A stretch of DNA of 64,000 nucleotides from Gammaproteobacteria bacterium (lineage in GTDB: Bacteria; Pseudomonadota; Gammaproteobacteria; Burkholderiales; Burkholderiaceae_C). The translations under genes and the position numbers were made by a program. Where the stretch lies: the NCBI GenBank assembly GCA_018815325.1, contig JAHIYE010000004.1:82591-146590 (forward strand), in the 5' to 3' direction. Shown here one piece after another: positions 34,610 through 43,671 of this stretch. How positions within the stretch are numbered: position 1 is the stretch's first letter; the number at the start of each line of letters is the position of its first letter. The notes below the pieces were generated by a model that was not told the origin of the DNA, ran no database searches, and saw only the letters and a list, made by a program, of their open reading frames with translations.

Positions 34610-35359
34610 ATGCCCGATGAATTGCTGAACCGGCTGCGCCGGTTCCACGCCGATACCTTTCCGGGTGTTCAAGAGCAGTTTCTCAATCTGGTGGAGGGCG
34701 GCCAGCATCCCACGATCCTCTTTATCGGCTGCTCCGACTCCAGGCTCATGCCTTACCTGCTGACCGGCACGGGGCCGGGGGATCTTTTCATCGTCCGCAA
34801 CGTTGGCGCCTTCGTGCCGCCGCACGACGGCTCTGCGGGCTACCACGGCACGGCCGCTGCGATCGAGTTCGCAGTCCTGAACCTGCAGGTATCGCGCATC
34901 GTGGTCTGTGGTCACAGCCATTGTGGTGGCATACGGGCGCTTTATGAAGGCGTGCCTGCGCAAGCCACCAACCTGGCAGCCTGGCTCGAACTGGGGCGCG
35001 AAGCTGTCCTGCCGGTTCAGGTTTCCCCCGAGGCGCTGAGGCGCACCGAGCAGCGGGCCGTGGTGCTCCAGCTTGAACGCCTCATGGGCTACCCCATGGT
35101 GCGGGAGCAGGTCGAGGCAGGCAAGCTGGTACTGCATGGCTGGCACTATGTGATCGAAGACGGCGAAGTACATGTGTTCGATGTCCAGAGCGGCTTCTTC
35201 GTGCCAGCCTCCAGTGCTACCCACAGTGGCACCGGCCCCTATAAAAGACCGGAAGACCAGCCCGACACCATGTCCAGCCCGATATTCAACGAAATTGACG
35301 ACAGTTATCAGCGGTTGGCGCCAGCAACTGGCAATGCCTGCTCTTGCGACGAAGCTTGA
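34610..35359 (+). CDS. Beta-class carbonic anhydrase
   Basis: A 249-residue zinc enzyme that interconverts CO2 and bicarbonate. Zinc ligands are the Cys of GCSDSRLMP (about residue 43) with the Asp-Arg dyad two residues on, and the His and Cys of CGHSHCGGI (about 104 and 107). VRNVGAFVPP and the Gly-rich AAAIEFAV helix follow the beta-CA pattern. It starts 20 bases after the parvulin gene in the same direction and is probably the tail of the nar transcript. A carbonic anhydrase is not a usual part of nar operons. Confidence 0.9.
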   Translation: MPDELLNRLRRFHADTFPGVQEQFLNLVEGGQHPTILFIGCSDSRLMPYLLTGTGPGDLFIVRNVGAFVPPHDGSAGYHGTAAAIEFAVLNLQVSRIVVCGHSHCGGIRALYEGVPAQATNLAAWLELGREAVLPVQVSPEALRRTEQRAVVLQLERLMGYPMVREQVEAGKLVLHGWHYVIEDGEVHVFDVQSGFFVPASSATHSGTGPYKRPEDQPDTMSSPIFNEIDDSYQRLAPATGNACSCDEA

Positions 35360-35448
35360 CCCAGCGCAAAACCCTGACTGCCACAGAGCATTAAGCTGTC
35401 TCTCATTGGCCATTGGCCGCACCCTTTGTTGCCCCGGCATCGCATTCC

Positions 35449-36672
35449 ATGAACGACGACACCTCATCTGCCTACATCGATCCAGCCTGTGCAGGCAGGC
35501 TTTCCCAAAGTGGCTTGCATGCCCTGCGTCTTGGCGGAAAAACCTTGCTGCCCATTGTCCAGGGTGGCATGGGCATTGGCATCTCGGCCCACAAACTGGC
35601 CGGCAGCGTTGCCGCGCTGGGTGGCGTAGGCACCATTTCCTCGGTCGATCTGCGACGCCATCACCCTGACCTGATGGAAAGCACCCGTGGCCTGGATGAA
35701 AAGGAAGGCGCGAAGGACCTCATCGATGCCGCCAACCTCGAAGCCCTGCGGCGCGAAATCAAGAGTGCACGTGAACTGGCGCAAGGGCGCGGCCTGCTGG
35801 CCATCAACGTCATGCGCGCTGTCACCGAATATGCCCACTCTGTAACCTGTGCACTGGAAAATGGCATTGATGCTGTGGTGGTTGGTGCTGGCCTACCCCT
35901 GGATCTGCCGGACCTGGCACAGGATCACCCCCATGCGGCCCTGATTCCCATCCTGTCTGATGCCCGCGGCGTGCAACTCGTTATCAAAAAATGGGAGCGC
36001 AAGAAGCGTCTGCCCGATGCCATCGTCATTGAGCACCCCCGTCTGGCTGGCGGTCACCTGGGTGCTGCAAAAATTGCCGATCTCAACGATCCTCGTTTTG
36101 ACTTTGAAAACGTCATTCCGCAGTCGCTTGAATTCCTGCGCGCGGCCGGCATCGAGAAGGAAATCCCCCTGATCGCGGCCGGCGGCATCCGCAGCTTCGA
36201 AGACATTGCCCGTGTTCAGGCCTTGGGAGCCGCCGCCGTTCAACTCGGCACACCGTTTGCAGTGACCGAGGAGGGCGATGCGCACCCCGAGTTCAAGCGC
36301 GTACTGGCCCAGGCCAGGGAGGACGAGATGGTGGAGTTCACCAGTGTGGCCGGCCTGCCGGCACGTGCGGTCGCTACACCCTGGCTGCGGGCCTATCTCA
36401 AGGTCGAGCACAAGCTGCAGGCTGTGGTGCACCACAAGGCGCGCTGCACCAAGAACTTCGACTGTCTCGCCCAATGTGGGCTGCGCGATGGCTTGCCAGG
36501 CTGGGGCCAGTTCTGCATTGACAACCAGCTTGCGGCCGCACTGCGAGGCGATGTCAAGAAGGGACTGTTCTTCCGGGGTGTCGGTGCACTGCCATTCGGA
36601 GAGCAGATACGCAGCGTACGGGATCTGGTCGAGCGGCTACTGACTCGGCAGGATGTCCTCAGGGCAGCATGA
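35449..36672 (+). CDS. Nitronate monooxygenase/FabK-like FMN-dependent oxidoreductase
   Basis: A 407-residue TIM-barrel flavoprotein of the nitronate monooxygenase (2-nitropropane dioxygenase) family. The FMN-binding parts are PIVQGGMGIGISAHKLA near the N-terminus, IVIEHPRLAGGHLGA in the middle, and IPLIAAGGIRSFEDIARVQALGAAAVQLGTPFA in two parts: IPLIAAGGIRSF and GAAAVQLGTPFA. A late Cys-containing segment (RCTKNFDCLAQCGLRDG) is unlike small NMOs and belongs to the longer group. A role in removing nitronates made during nitrate/nitrite metabolism is attractive but unproven. No strong ribosome site precedes ATG 35449. Confidence 0.82.
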   Translation: MNDDTSSAYIDPACAGRLSQSGLHALRLGGKTLLPIVQGGMGIGISAHKLAGSVAALGGVGTISSVDLRRHHPDLMESTRGLDEKEGAKDLIDAANLEALRREIKSARELAQGRGLLAINVMRAVTEYAHSVTCALENGIDAVVVGAGLPLDLPDLAQDHPHAALIPILSDARGVQLVIKKWERKKRLPDAIVIEHPRLAGGHLGAAKIADLNDPRFDFENVIPQSLEFLRAAGIEKEIPLIAAGGIRSFEDIARVQALGAAAVQLGTPFAVTEEGDAHPEFKRVLAQAREDEMVEFTSVAGLPARAVATPWLRAYLKVEHKLQAVVHHKARCTKNFDCLAQCGLRDGLPGWGQFCIDNQLAAALRGDVKKGLFFRGVGALPFGEQIRSVRDLVERLLTRQDVLRAA

Positions 36673-36842
36673 CGGTCTGTCCGATGTCAGAAGTGGTGCT
36701 CTTGCCTATGAAAAGTACGGGGGCGACGGTACAACCTTGCCCCAGGATGCTCAAGTGTCCTACTTGATTGATATTTCTCATATGGCATCGCTGCAAGCCT
36801 GCGCATAATTTTTCACATAAACCAACTGACTGGAGAAGTCCC

Positions 36843-37154
36843 ATGACTGAAATGACTGCAACTCAAAAAGACAAATTGATGTCCGACTTGCGACTCGTCA
36901 TCTCCGATGCGGAGGAGTTGCTCCGCATGACGGCGGATGAAGCGAGTGAAGGGGCCGCGGAATTGCGAGGCCGCATTCAGGGCCGGATGTTGCAGGCCAA
37001 GGCTGAACTGGCTCACCTGCAGGAGGTGGCGATTGCCAAGGCGAAGGCTGCCGGACATGCCACCGATGAGTTCGTTCATGAGAACCCTTGGAAATCGATT
37101 GGCGTGGCCGCTGGCATAGGTTTGGTCATGGGCTTGCTGATCAGTCGGCGCTAA
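36843..37154 (+). CDS. DUF883 protein, YqjD/ElaB-like, membrane-anchored
   Basis: A 103-residue protein: a charged amphipathic helix (residues 1-75) that is likely to be coiled, then NPWKSIGVAAGIGLVMGLLI, a C-terminal membrane anchor, and a final SRR. This is the ElaB/YqjD/YgaM layout; those proteins bind ribosomes to the inner membrane in stationary phase in E. coli. GGAGAAG lies before the ATG. It heads a yqjD-yqjE-yqjK-like triplet. Confidence 0.88.
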   Translation: MTEMTATQKDKLMSDLRLVISDAEELLRMTADEASEGAAELRGRIQGRMLQAKAELAHLQEVAIAKAKAAGHATDEFVHENPWKSIGVAAGIGLVMGLLISRR

Positions 37155-37167
37155 TGCCGCGGCAAGC

Positions 37168-37566
37168 ATGAATGCTTCCGCATCCGGAGGTGGCATATTT
37201 GCTTCCTTGCGCGGCTTGCTGGCTACTGCACTTGAGGTGGCAGAGGTTCGCCTCGAATTGCTCAGCACAGAGGTCGAACTGGAGAAGAGGCGTCTCATCG
37301 ATGGTCTGTTTTGGGCCGGACTCTCGCTGATGATGCTGGGCATTGGTGTGGTCTTGCTGAGTGGTTTTGTGGTGATGCTGTTCTGGGACGGCTATCGCCT
37401 GGCTGCCCTCGGTGTCCTGGCGCTGCTGTTTCTGAGCGCCAGTGGTTTGCTGTATTTCTTCGCACAGCGTCGCCTGCGCAGCCCCGGTGGCTTGTTTCGC
37501 TCCAGCGTGTCTGAGCTCGCTCGTGACCGCGAGGGGCTTGCCTCACGAGCTCAGAAAACTACATGA
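37168..37566 (+). CDS. YqjE-like holin-superfamily membrane protein (DUF1469)
   Basis: A 132-residue protein with an amphipathic N-terminal helix (LRGLLATALEVAEVRLELL) and two hydrophobic segments (about residues 50-75 and 80-100: LMMLGIGVVLLSGFVVMLFW, LGVLALLFLSASGLLYFF). The basic C-terminus is cytoplasmic. YqjE-type proteins accompany YqjD in many proteobacteria; the function is unknown. The gene starts 13 bases after the DUF883 gene and overlaps the next gene by 4 bases. Confidence 0.85.
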   Translation: MNASASGGGIFASLRGLLATALEVAEVRLELLSTEVELEKRRLIDGLFWAGLSLMMLGIGVVLLSGFVVMLFWDGYRLAALGVLALLFLSASGLLYFFAQRRLRSPGGLFRSSVSELARDREGLASRAQKTT

Positions 37567-37865
37567 TGAGCCAACGTCAGCTTGAACTCATGGAGCGCAA
37601 GCAACAGCTGCTGGTTCGCAGTGCAGAGTTGCGCATGAGCCTCTCGACCCAGGCCCAGGTGCTGCACGCACCGTTTGCCGTCCTGGATCAGGTCAAGGCC
37701 GCCATCCTGTGGCTTGGCAAGCACCCGCTATGGCCACTCGCAACACTCACGCTCATCGCGGTTACCCGCCCGAAGCGGTCCATTCGCTGGGTATCCCGCT
37801 TGTGGTGGGGCTGGGGCTTGTATCGCCAGGCGCAGCAGTGGATCAGCAGACTGCCGCGACAGTGA
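37563..37865 (+). CDS. YqjK-like small membrane-associated protein
   Basis: A 100-residue basic protein. A helical, Gln/Leu-rich N-terminus (SQRQLELMERKQQLLVRSAE) leads to a short hydrophobic stretch (WLGKHPLWPLATLTLIAV) and an Arg/Trp-rich end. Its position after yqjE with an ATGA overlap and its general shape are those of YqjK; sequence identity is not conclusive. Function unknown. Confidence 0.7.
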   Translation: MMSQRQLELMERKQQLLVRSAELRMSLSTQAQVLHAPFAVLDQVKAAILWLGKHPLWPLATLTLIAVTRPKRSIRWVSRLWWGWGLYRQAQQWISRLPRQ

Positions 37866-37936
37866 TACTTCACAGCTGACTGACATTCAGCTCTGCTTTT
37901 CTTCTGAATGACTTGCCTTGAGGCGTGATTATCTAT

Positions 37937-37959
37937 AACATTCATTTTATATAGATGTT
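37937..37959 (+). promoter_or_regulatory. Candidate NsrR operator upstream of nnrS
   Basis: A 23-bp imperfect palindrome: left half AACATTCATTT, one central T, right half ATATAGATGTT (reverse complement AACATCTATAT). Both halves fit the NsrR half-site AAxATGxATTT reasonably well. It overlaps the likely -10 TAACAT (37936-37941), 17 bp from TTGCCT (37913-37918), a position suited to repression. Confidence 0.55.
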
Positions 37960-37978
37960 TTAATCTTCACGCCAACTG

Positions 37979-39199
37979 ATGGTGATTGTCATGGCCCCCA
38001 ACCTCCCTCCTCTTGTCACGATTCAGGAACCCACGCCTCCGTCAAGCCTGAACGGCATGCCGCTGTTTCGCCTGGGCTTTCGGCCTTTTTACCTCGGTGC
38101 CGCCTTGCTGGCCGCATTGGCTGTGCCGATATGGATCGGAATGTTCTTCGGACGCTTGCCCTTAAATCCCGCTGTCGCTCCTGTGCTCTGGCATGCGCAC
38201 GAAATGCTGTTCGGTTTTGCAATTGCCGTCATCGTTGGCTTTCTCATGACGGCAGGCAAAGCCTGGACCGGCCTCGCAACCCCGCGTGGTCCTGCGCTGG
38301 CGGCGTTGTTTGTCCTGTGGCTGGCTGCCCGCCTGGCCTCTGTTGCCTCAAGCTACCCTGTCTATGCCGTACTGGACGTCCTGTTTCTGCCTGTCGTGGC
38401 CGTGATTTTTCTCAAGCTGCTACTGCGTGCGAACAACCGGCGCAACCTGCCACTGGCCGCCCTGCTCATGCTTTTGGCGGGCAGCAATATCGCCTTTCAC
38501 CTGGCCGTCAGCGAACGTCTGGCCATTCCTCCCGTCAATGCCCTGCACGCCGCACTGGCCTTGATCATCCTGATCGAATGCGTCATGGCAGGACGCGTGA
38601 TACCAGCCTTCACCATGAGTGCAACACCGGGACTGAAGCTGCATAACCATCCCGGCATGGAAAAGCTCACGCTGCTACTGACACTGCTGGCGCTCTCGTT
38701 GTGGGTCTTTACACCGGGCGGCTGGATGAGCATGATGGTCCTGGCCACTGCAGCTGTCCTGCATGTGCAGCGCCAATGGCAATGGCAGCCCTGGGTCACG
38801 CGTGGTCGCCCGCTTCTCTGGATACTGCATGTGGCCTATGCCTGGATCCCGCTGGGACTTGGATTGCTGGCCTTGGCACAGATTGGCATCGTGCCGGTTT
38901 CGGCCGGTCTTCATGCGCTGGCTGTGGGTGCCACAGGCGGTCTCATCATTGCCATGATGACCCGCACGGCTCGGGGTCACACGGGCAGGCAACTGATGCC
39001 CACGCGTGCGGAAGTGGTGGCTTACGCACTGCTTGTCCTGGCAGCAACTCTGCGTGTATTTTTACCCCTGCTTTCACCCACCCTGCTGCCAGTCTCGCTG
39101 ATCGGAACCGCACTGGCCTGGACAGCCGCCTTCACCATCTACCTGTTCATTTACACGCCCTGGCTCTTGCAGAGCCGCGCGGACGGACGCGATGGCTGA
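37979..39199 (+). CDS. nnrS: NnrS-family haem/copper membrane protein
   Basis: A 406-residue protein with about 12 membrane helices. Family motifs are FRLGFRPFYLGAALLAAL near residue 30 and LWHAHEMLFGFAIAVIVGFL (about 63-82), with conserved His that likely bind haem or metal. NnrS proteins protect metabolism from nitric oxide and are controlled by NO sensors. The upstream NsrR-like operator and the nearby nsrR gene agree with that. The stop overlaps the next start (TGATG). Confidence 0.9.
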   Translation: MVIVMAPNLPPLVTIQEPTPPSSLNGMPLFRLGFRPFYLGAALLAALAVPIWIGMFFGRLPLNPAVAPVLWHAHEMLFGFAIAVIVGFLMTAGKAWTGLATPRGPALAALFVLWLAARLASVASSYPVYAVLDVLFLPVVAVIFLKLLLRANNRRNLPLAALLMLLAGSNIAFHLAVSERLAIPPVNALHAALALIILIECVMAGRVIPAFTMSATPGLKLHNHPGMEKLTLLLTLLALSLWVFTPGGWMSMMVLATAAVLHVQRQWQWQPWVTRGRPLLWILHVAYAWIPLGLGLLALAQIGIVPVSAGLHALAVGATGGLIIAMMTRTARGHTGRQLMPTRAEVVAYALLVLAATLRVFLPLLSPTLLPVSLIGTALAWTAAFTIYLFIYTPWLLQSRADGRDG

Positions 39200-39588
39200 T
39201 GCAGATGGACTACAGCAGCATCCGTGCCATTCACATCACCAGTGTCGCGCTCAGCATCACGCTGTTCGCGCTGCGCGGGCTGCTGCAACTGGCCTCCTTC
39301 AACTGGCGGCAATGGCGTCTTTTAAGGCTTGTGCCACATCTCAATGACACGGTGCTGCTGACAGCAGCCATCACCTTGTCCTATATGAGCGGTCAATACC
39401 CCCTGGCCCAGCCCTGGCTGACAGCCAAAATCATCGCCCTGTTTTTCTACATCGCTGCGGGAAGTATCGCCTTGCGCGAAAACGTGCGTATCGGTCATCG
39501 CAGGATTGCTTTTGCTTTGGCCCTGCTTGCCGTGCTCTATATCGTCGGCGTGGCCTGGAAACGTTCACCCACCCTGGCGCTGTTCTAG
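39199..39588 (+). CDS. SirB2-family small membrane protein
   Basis: A 129-residue protein with four hydrophobic segments, starting at the ATG that overlaps the nnrS stop. SIRAIHITSVALSITLFALRG and the later LNDTVLLTAAITLSY and AKIIALFFYIAAGSIAL blocks match SirB2-family proteins. Members often sit next to haem or NO genes; function is not established. It is co-transcribed with nnrS and thus probably NO-inducible. The open frame extends far upstream inside nnrS but is only coding from 39199. Confidence 0.8.
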   Translation: MQMDYSSIRAIHITSVALSITLFALRGLLQLASFNWRQWRLLRLVPHLNDTVLLTAAITLSYMSGQYPLAQPWLTAKIIALFFYIAAGSIALRENVRIGHRRIAFALALLAVLYIVGVAWKRSPTLALF

Positions 39589-39608
39589 CGACACACGAAC
39601 GCAAGTCA

Positions 39609-40046
39609 TCAGCCAGGCTGCACCATCAGAATGCGTTTCAGTTCGCTCGGCCGCTTGACCAAGTCCGCCAGTGTGTACCGATCCAGCTCGGCATACAGGG
39701 CATCAAACGCCCGTACCAACACGCCCGCAAGCTTGCAAACAGGCGCAATGCTGCAGCCAGGTTCATCCGACAGACACTCAACAATGGGCGTTGATCCTTC
39801 GGCCTGCCGCACCACCTCACCTAGCCGGACATCCGCAGGGTCGCGTGCCAGCCGCATACCGCCGCCTTTGCCACGCACGGTCTCCACCAGGCCGTTGAGT
39901 GCCAGCTGATGCACCACCTTCATCAAATGACTTTCAGATATGCCGTAGGCGCTGGCGATTTCCTGAATGGTGGCCAGGCGCTCCTCCTGCAACGCCAGGT
40001 ACATCAATACGCGCAGGCTGTAATCGGAAAAAGTGGTTAGTCGCAT
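39609..40046 (-). CDS. nsrR: Rrf2-family NO-sensing repressor NsrR
   Basis: A 145-residue winged-helix protein. MRLTTFSDYSLRVLMYLAL is the standard NsrR start, and IQEIASAYGISESHLMKVVHQL is the HTH (given in two parts: IQEIASAYGISES and HLMKVVHQL). Three Cys in C-x7-C-x5-C (CLSDEPGCSIAPVCK, about residues 93-107) fit the NO-sensitive iron-sulfur cluster ligands. The ATG at 40046 is chosen over 40160, as the extra 38 residues are not conserved-looking. It is convergent with nnrS-sirB2 and likely controls it and itself. Confidence 0.9.
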   Translation of the reverse strand: MRLTTFSDYSLRVLMYLALQEERLATIQEIASAYGISESHLMKVVHQLALNGLVETVRGKGGGMRLARDPADVRLGEVVRQAEGSTPIVECLSDEPGCSIAPVCKLAGVLVRAFDALYAELDRYTLADLVKRPSELKRILMVQPG

Positions 40047-40059
40047 TGTGTGAGGTTTA

Positions 40060-40082
40060 AAGATCCATGGTAAATACCTGTT
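40060..40082 (-). promoter_or_regulatory. Candidate NsrR autoregulatory site
   Basis: A 23-bp imperfect palindrome 13 bases upstream of the nsrR ATG: AAGATCCATGG, one T, AAATACCTGTT. Each half matches the AAGATGCATTT half-site at 8 of 11 positions. Its position could block nsrR transcription. Confidence 0.45.
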
Positions 40083-40202
40083 CAGGAATGTAGTCGATCG
40101 GACTCGACATGTCACCCTGGTCGCCACATCGCACGCCCTCACGTGTCCTGCGTCACACAAGCGCTGTGGCCTGTATCAAGCCCACATCCAACCCTGCTCG
40201 GA

Positions 40203-40607
40203 TTAACCGAACACCACCGGGTCACCCATGCGATCGAACGGCATAAAGGCACCAAAATCTCCCGCCTTGATGGAGGCCACCATGCACTCAAGGACCGGTT
40301 GGGCCTCCTCGGATGTAGGCGCCATGCCCTGACGTCCCGAGAGTCCTGCAACAAAAACCATGGCCCAATCCTGGTCAAACTGAAGGGACTCCTCTTCCAG
40401 CTGCTTGAAATTTTCAAGCTCCGAGGGTAATCTGTCCACACACATCAGAGGGACCAGCGCGCCACCCTGCCCCGCCAGAAACTGCTCACGCTGTGCTGGC
40501 GTCATGTCATCGGCCAGTTCAGCTCCGGCGAATACGAACAGGAGCCGTTGTGGCTCAGGCTGCTGCAGGGCAGCGCTCAGCAGGTCATTGAAACTGGAGA
40601 TATGCAT
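40203..40607 (-). CDS. Conserved hypothetical protein divergent from nrdJ
   Basis: A 134-residue acidic soluble protein, start MHISSFNDLLSAALQQPEPQ, with LLFVFAGAELADDMT, LVPLMCVDRLP and WAMVFVAGLSG as its most conserved-looking blocks. I recognise it as a beta-proteobacterial family sometimes labelled a ribonucleotide reductase subunit, probably only because it neighbours nrdJ; it has no reductase motifs. It shares a control region, including an FNR-like box, with nrdJ. I infer a link to class II ribonucleotide reduction or low-oxygen life. Confidence 0.75.
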   Translation of the reverse strand: MHISSFNDLLSAALQQPEPQRLLFVFAGAELADDMTPAQREQFLAGQGGALVPLMCVDRLPSELENFKQLEEESLQFDQDWAMVFVAGLSGRQGMAPTSEEAQPVLECMVASIKAGDFGAFMPFDRMGDPVVFG

Positions 40608-40662
40608 GGCTTAGACTCTGGTGGTGATTGGGAGGTGCAATGGAGAATGGTATCTGCATCTG

Positions 40663-40732
40663 ATTCTGCAATGCCTGAGTTCTTCCACCTTGTCCTAGGT
40701 CAAACATGCTCTTGAGCCCCGACTTTAGGATG
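40663..40732. promoter_or_regulatory. FNR/Dnr-like box with -10 elements on both sides (small gene / nrdJ)
   Basis: TTGTCCTAGGTCAA at 40691-40704 is a TTG-N8-CAA element with a GTCAA right half. TAGGAT (40727-40732, plus) and CAGAAT (40668-40663, minus) are each centred 32 bp from its centre, the class II FNR spacing. The left half is degenerate (TTGTC for TTGAT). Confidence 0.5.
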
Positions 40733-40758
40733 GTCCTCGTCATTCACAGGAAAGCACC

Positions 40759-43653
40759 ATGTCAGACCCTGCACTCACACCCGACCACGACACAATGGCA
40801 ACGAGCCTGCCCGCCCAGACCATCAGCGAAGAAATCCTGCGGGAAAAATACAGCAAGGGCAGCGAGCAAAGCATCATTGATGTCAACCAGCGCGTGGCAC
40901 GCGCGCTTGCCCAAGCCGAACAGCCCGAGCAGCGCAAGCACTGGGAAGCCCGATTCCTGCAAGCGTTGCAGCAGGGCTTTCTGCCTGCCGGCCGCATCCA
41001 GTCAGCCGCGGGAACTGGACTCTCCGCCACCTTGATCAACTGCTTTGTGCAGCCGGTTGGCGACTCCATTTCGCACAGTGTCGATGACCATCCCGGCATT
41101 TACACCGCCCTGACCGAGGCCGCCGAGACCATGCGCCGTGGTGGCGGTGTGGGCTACGACTTCTCGCGCATCCGGCCACGCGGTGCCTGGGTAGGCAGCA
41201 CACAGAGCAGTGCCTCCGGCCCTGTCAGCTATATGCGGGTGTTTGACCGCTCGTGTGAGACCGTCGAGTCGGCGGGCGCCCGTCGCGGTGCGCAGATGGG
41301 CGTGCTGCGTTGCGACCATCCTGATATCGAGGAGTTCATCCACGCCAAGGACAAGGGCGATCTGCGCAACTTCAACATCTCTGTCGGCGTGACCGATGCA
41401 TTCATGCAGGCCGTGATCGACGATGCTGAGGTCGCACTGGTCCACCGCGCAGAATCTGGCCCAGCCCAGAAGGAAGCGGGCGCCTACCAATGCCAGGACA
41501 CGGGCCTGTGGGTCTATCGCAAACTGCCCGCCCGCGCGCTGTGGGACCAGATCATGCAGTCGACCTACGACCATGCCGAGCCCGGCGTGCTGTTTCTCGA
41601 CCATATCAACCGCGACAACAACCTGTCCTATTGCGAAACGATCGCCAGCACCAACCCCTGTGCCGAGCAACCGCTGCCACCGTATGGTTGCTGCTGTCTG
41701 GGCTCGATTGACCTGACGAAGTTCGTGCGCCATCCGTTCGAGGACACCGCCAGCTTCGACCAGGCAGCATTTGCCGAGTTGGCCCGCACGGCGGTGCGCA
41801 TGCTTGACAATGTTCTCGACGTCACCGTCTGGCCCCTGCCCCAGCAACAGAACGAAGCTCGCAACAAGCGGCGCGTGGGTCTGGGCTTCACGGGCCTGGG
41901 TGATGCCCTGATCATGCTCAACCTGCGCTATGACAGCCAGCCGGCGCGCGACATGGCCCGCCACATCTCCGAGGTGATGCGCAACGCCGCCTATGAGGCG
42001 TCCAGCGAACTGGCACGTGAGCGGGGTGCCTTCCCCTTGTTCAATGCCGATCTGTTTCTGAGCAGCGGCACCTTTGCTTCCCGCCTGCCCAGCAAGCTCA
42101 AGCAGCGCATCCGGGAAACCGGCTTGCGCAACTCGCACCTGCTGTCCATCGCACCAACGGGAACCATCAGCCTTGCGTTTGCCGACAATGCCAGCAATGG
42201 CATCGAGCCGGCCTTCAGTTGGAGCTACACCCGCAAAAAACGCATGCCCGACGGCAGCCTCAAGGAATATGCGGTGGAAGACCATGCCTGGCGGCTCTAC
42301 CGGCATCTGAAGGGGGCAGATGAACCTCTGACACCGGCCTTCGTAACCGCACTGGAGATGAGCGCGCAGGCGCATGAGACCATGGTCGCTGCAGTGGCGC
42401 CCTACATTGACACCGCCATATCCAAAACCGTCAACGTACCGGCCGACTACCCTTATGAAGATTTCCAGAACCTGTACATGGAAGCCTGGAAGTCCGGCCT
42501 CAAGGGCCTGGCCACCTACCGTCCCAATGCCGTGCTGGGCTCGGTACTCAGCGTGACACCGGCAGCCCCCACAGAAGCACTCCACATCCCGGATGCCAAT
42601 CGCCGCCTGGCACTGGAGCGGCTGCCCGCGCCCGTGCTGGCCTCACTGCGCTGGCCGGGCCGGCCTGAACTGCCGGCCGGCAATCCTTCATGGACCTTCA
42701 TGGTGCATCACCCGTTTGGCGACTTCGCCCTCTTTGTGGGCGAGCTGGCCGCGGAAGACGGTGGCCCACCCCAACCCTTCGAAGTCTGGGTCAACGGCGC
42801 GGAACAACCGCGTGGGCTGGGCGCGCTGGCAAAAACACTGTCCATGGACTTGCGTGCCAATGATCCGGCCTGGCTGCAGCTCAAACTCGATGCGCTGGCC
42901 ACGGTGGCGGAAGAGCGTGAATTCGAGATGCCGTTCCCGCCGCATGGCGAGCGACGCCTGTTCCCCGGCGTGGTGGCCGCCACGGCCGCGTTGGTGCGCT
43001 GGCGCTGCGAGCAACTCAACGCCCGGCATGCCACGACAGGCCCCGTCGCCACCCCGGTGATGGATGCCATGTTCAGCCGGGAAGAGCCGAAAACCGGCCC
43101 TTCGGGCACCTTGGCCTGGGCCGTGGACATTGACAACCCAGCCACCGGCGAACGCTTCACCCTGACACTCAAGGAGGTCACGCTGCCAGGGCCAAACGGC
43201 AGCAGCATCACGCGCCCCTGCGCCGTCGGGTTTTCAGGCAATTACCCGCGCGCACTCGATGGCCTCGCGCGCCTGCTCTCGCTCGACATGCGTGTGATCG
43301 ACCCGGCCTGGATCGGCATGAAGCTGCGCAAGCTGCTCAACTACGCCGAACCACTGGGCCACTTCATGGCATTTGTGCCAGGTCTGCCGCATGGAGAGCG
43401 ACGCCAGCAAACCTGGCCTTCAACCGTGGCCTATATGGCGCGCCTGATCATTCACCGCTACGCCTTGCTCGGCGTCCTGAATGAGGCGGGCTTCCCGTTG
43501 CGCGAAATGGGGGTGCTTGAGTCCCCCGGGAATAGCGAAGCAAGCCCCACGCTGGCAGGCAAAGCCTGCCCGGAGTGTGGCAACCCGACCGTGATCAAGA
43601 AAGATGGCTGCGACTTCTGCACGGCCTGCGGCTATGTGGGCCAGTGCGGCTAG
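40759..43653 (+). CDS. nrdJ: Class II (adenosylcobalamin-dependent) ribonucleotide reductase
   Basis: A 964-residue oxygen-independent reductase. [13 protein letters not shown] carries the substrate-side redox Cys, [21 protein letters not shown] holds the radical Cys and the Glu (split [11 protein letters not shown] and [10 protein letters not shown]), and [20 protein letters not shown] is the phosphate-binding part. After the barrel (about 600) are two diverged copies of a TSCPD-like domain: [20 protein letters not shown] (about 690) and [20 protein letters not shown] (about 830). The end, CPECG...[14 protein letters not shown], is a Cys-rich redox/zinc tail. No activator gene is needed; B12 supplies the radical. 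Confidence 0.93.
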   Translation: MSDPALTPDHDTMATSLPAQTISEEILREKYSKGSEQSIIDVNQRVARALAQAEQPEQRKHWEARFLQALQQGFLPAGRIQSAAGTGLSATLINCFVQPVGDSISHSVDDHPGIYTALTEAAETMRRGGGVGYDFSRIRPRGAWVGSTQSSASGPVSYMRVFDRSCETVESAGARRGAQMGVLRCDHPDIEEFIHAKDKGDLRNFNISVGVTDAFMQAVIDDAEVALVHRAESGPAQKEAGAYQCQDTGLWVYRKLPARALWDQIMQSTYDHAEPGVLFLDHINRDNNLSYCETIASTNPCAEQPLPPYGCCCLGSIDLTKFVRHPFEDTASFDQAAFAELARTAVRMLDNVLDVTVWPLPQQQNEARNKRRVGLGFTGLGDALIMLNLRYDSQPARDMARHISEVMRNAAYEASSELARERGAFPLFNADLFLSSGTFASRLPSKLKQRIRETGLRNSHLLSIAPTGTISLAFADNASNGIEPAFSWSYTRKKRMPDGSLKEYAVEDHAWRLYRHLKGADEPLTPAFVTALEMSAQAHETMVAAVAPYIDTAISKTVNVPADYPYEDFQNLYMEAWKSGLKGLATYRPNAVLGSVLSVTPAAPTEALHIPDANRRLALERLPAPVLASLRWPGRPELPAGNPSWTFMVHHPFGDFALFVGELAAEDGGPPQPFEVWVNGAEQPRGLGALAKTLSMDLRANDPAWLQLKLDALATVAEEREFEMPFPPHGERRLFPGVVAATAALVRWRCEQLNARHATTGPVATPVMDAMFSREEPKTGPSGTLAWAVDIDNPATGERFTLTLKEVTLPGPNGSSITRPCAVGFSGNYPRALDGLARLLSLDMRVIDPAWIGMKLRKLLNYAEPLGHFMAFVPGLPHGERRQQTWPSTVAYMARLIIHRYALLGVLNEAGFPLREMGVLESPGNSEASPTLAGKACPECGNPTVIKKDGCDFCTACGYVGQCG

Positions 43654-43671
43654 CAGCCTTCTGATCTGGCG

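Noticed and set aside
41002..42585. Long open frame (527 codons) on the minus strand opposite nrdJ
   Set aside because: It is a GC-skew shadow of a well-supported gene: it has no ribosome site, no domain pattern and is rich in Gly/Arg/His as expected for antisense of high-GC coding DNA.
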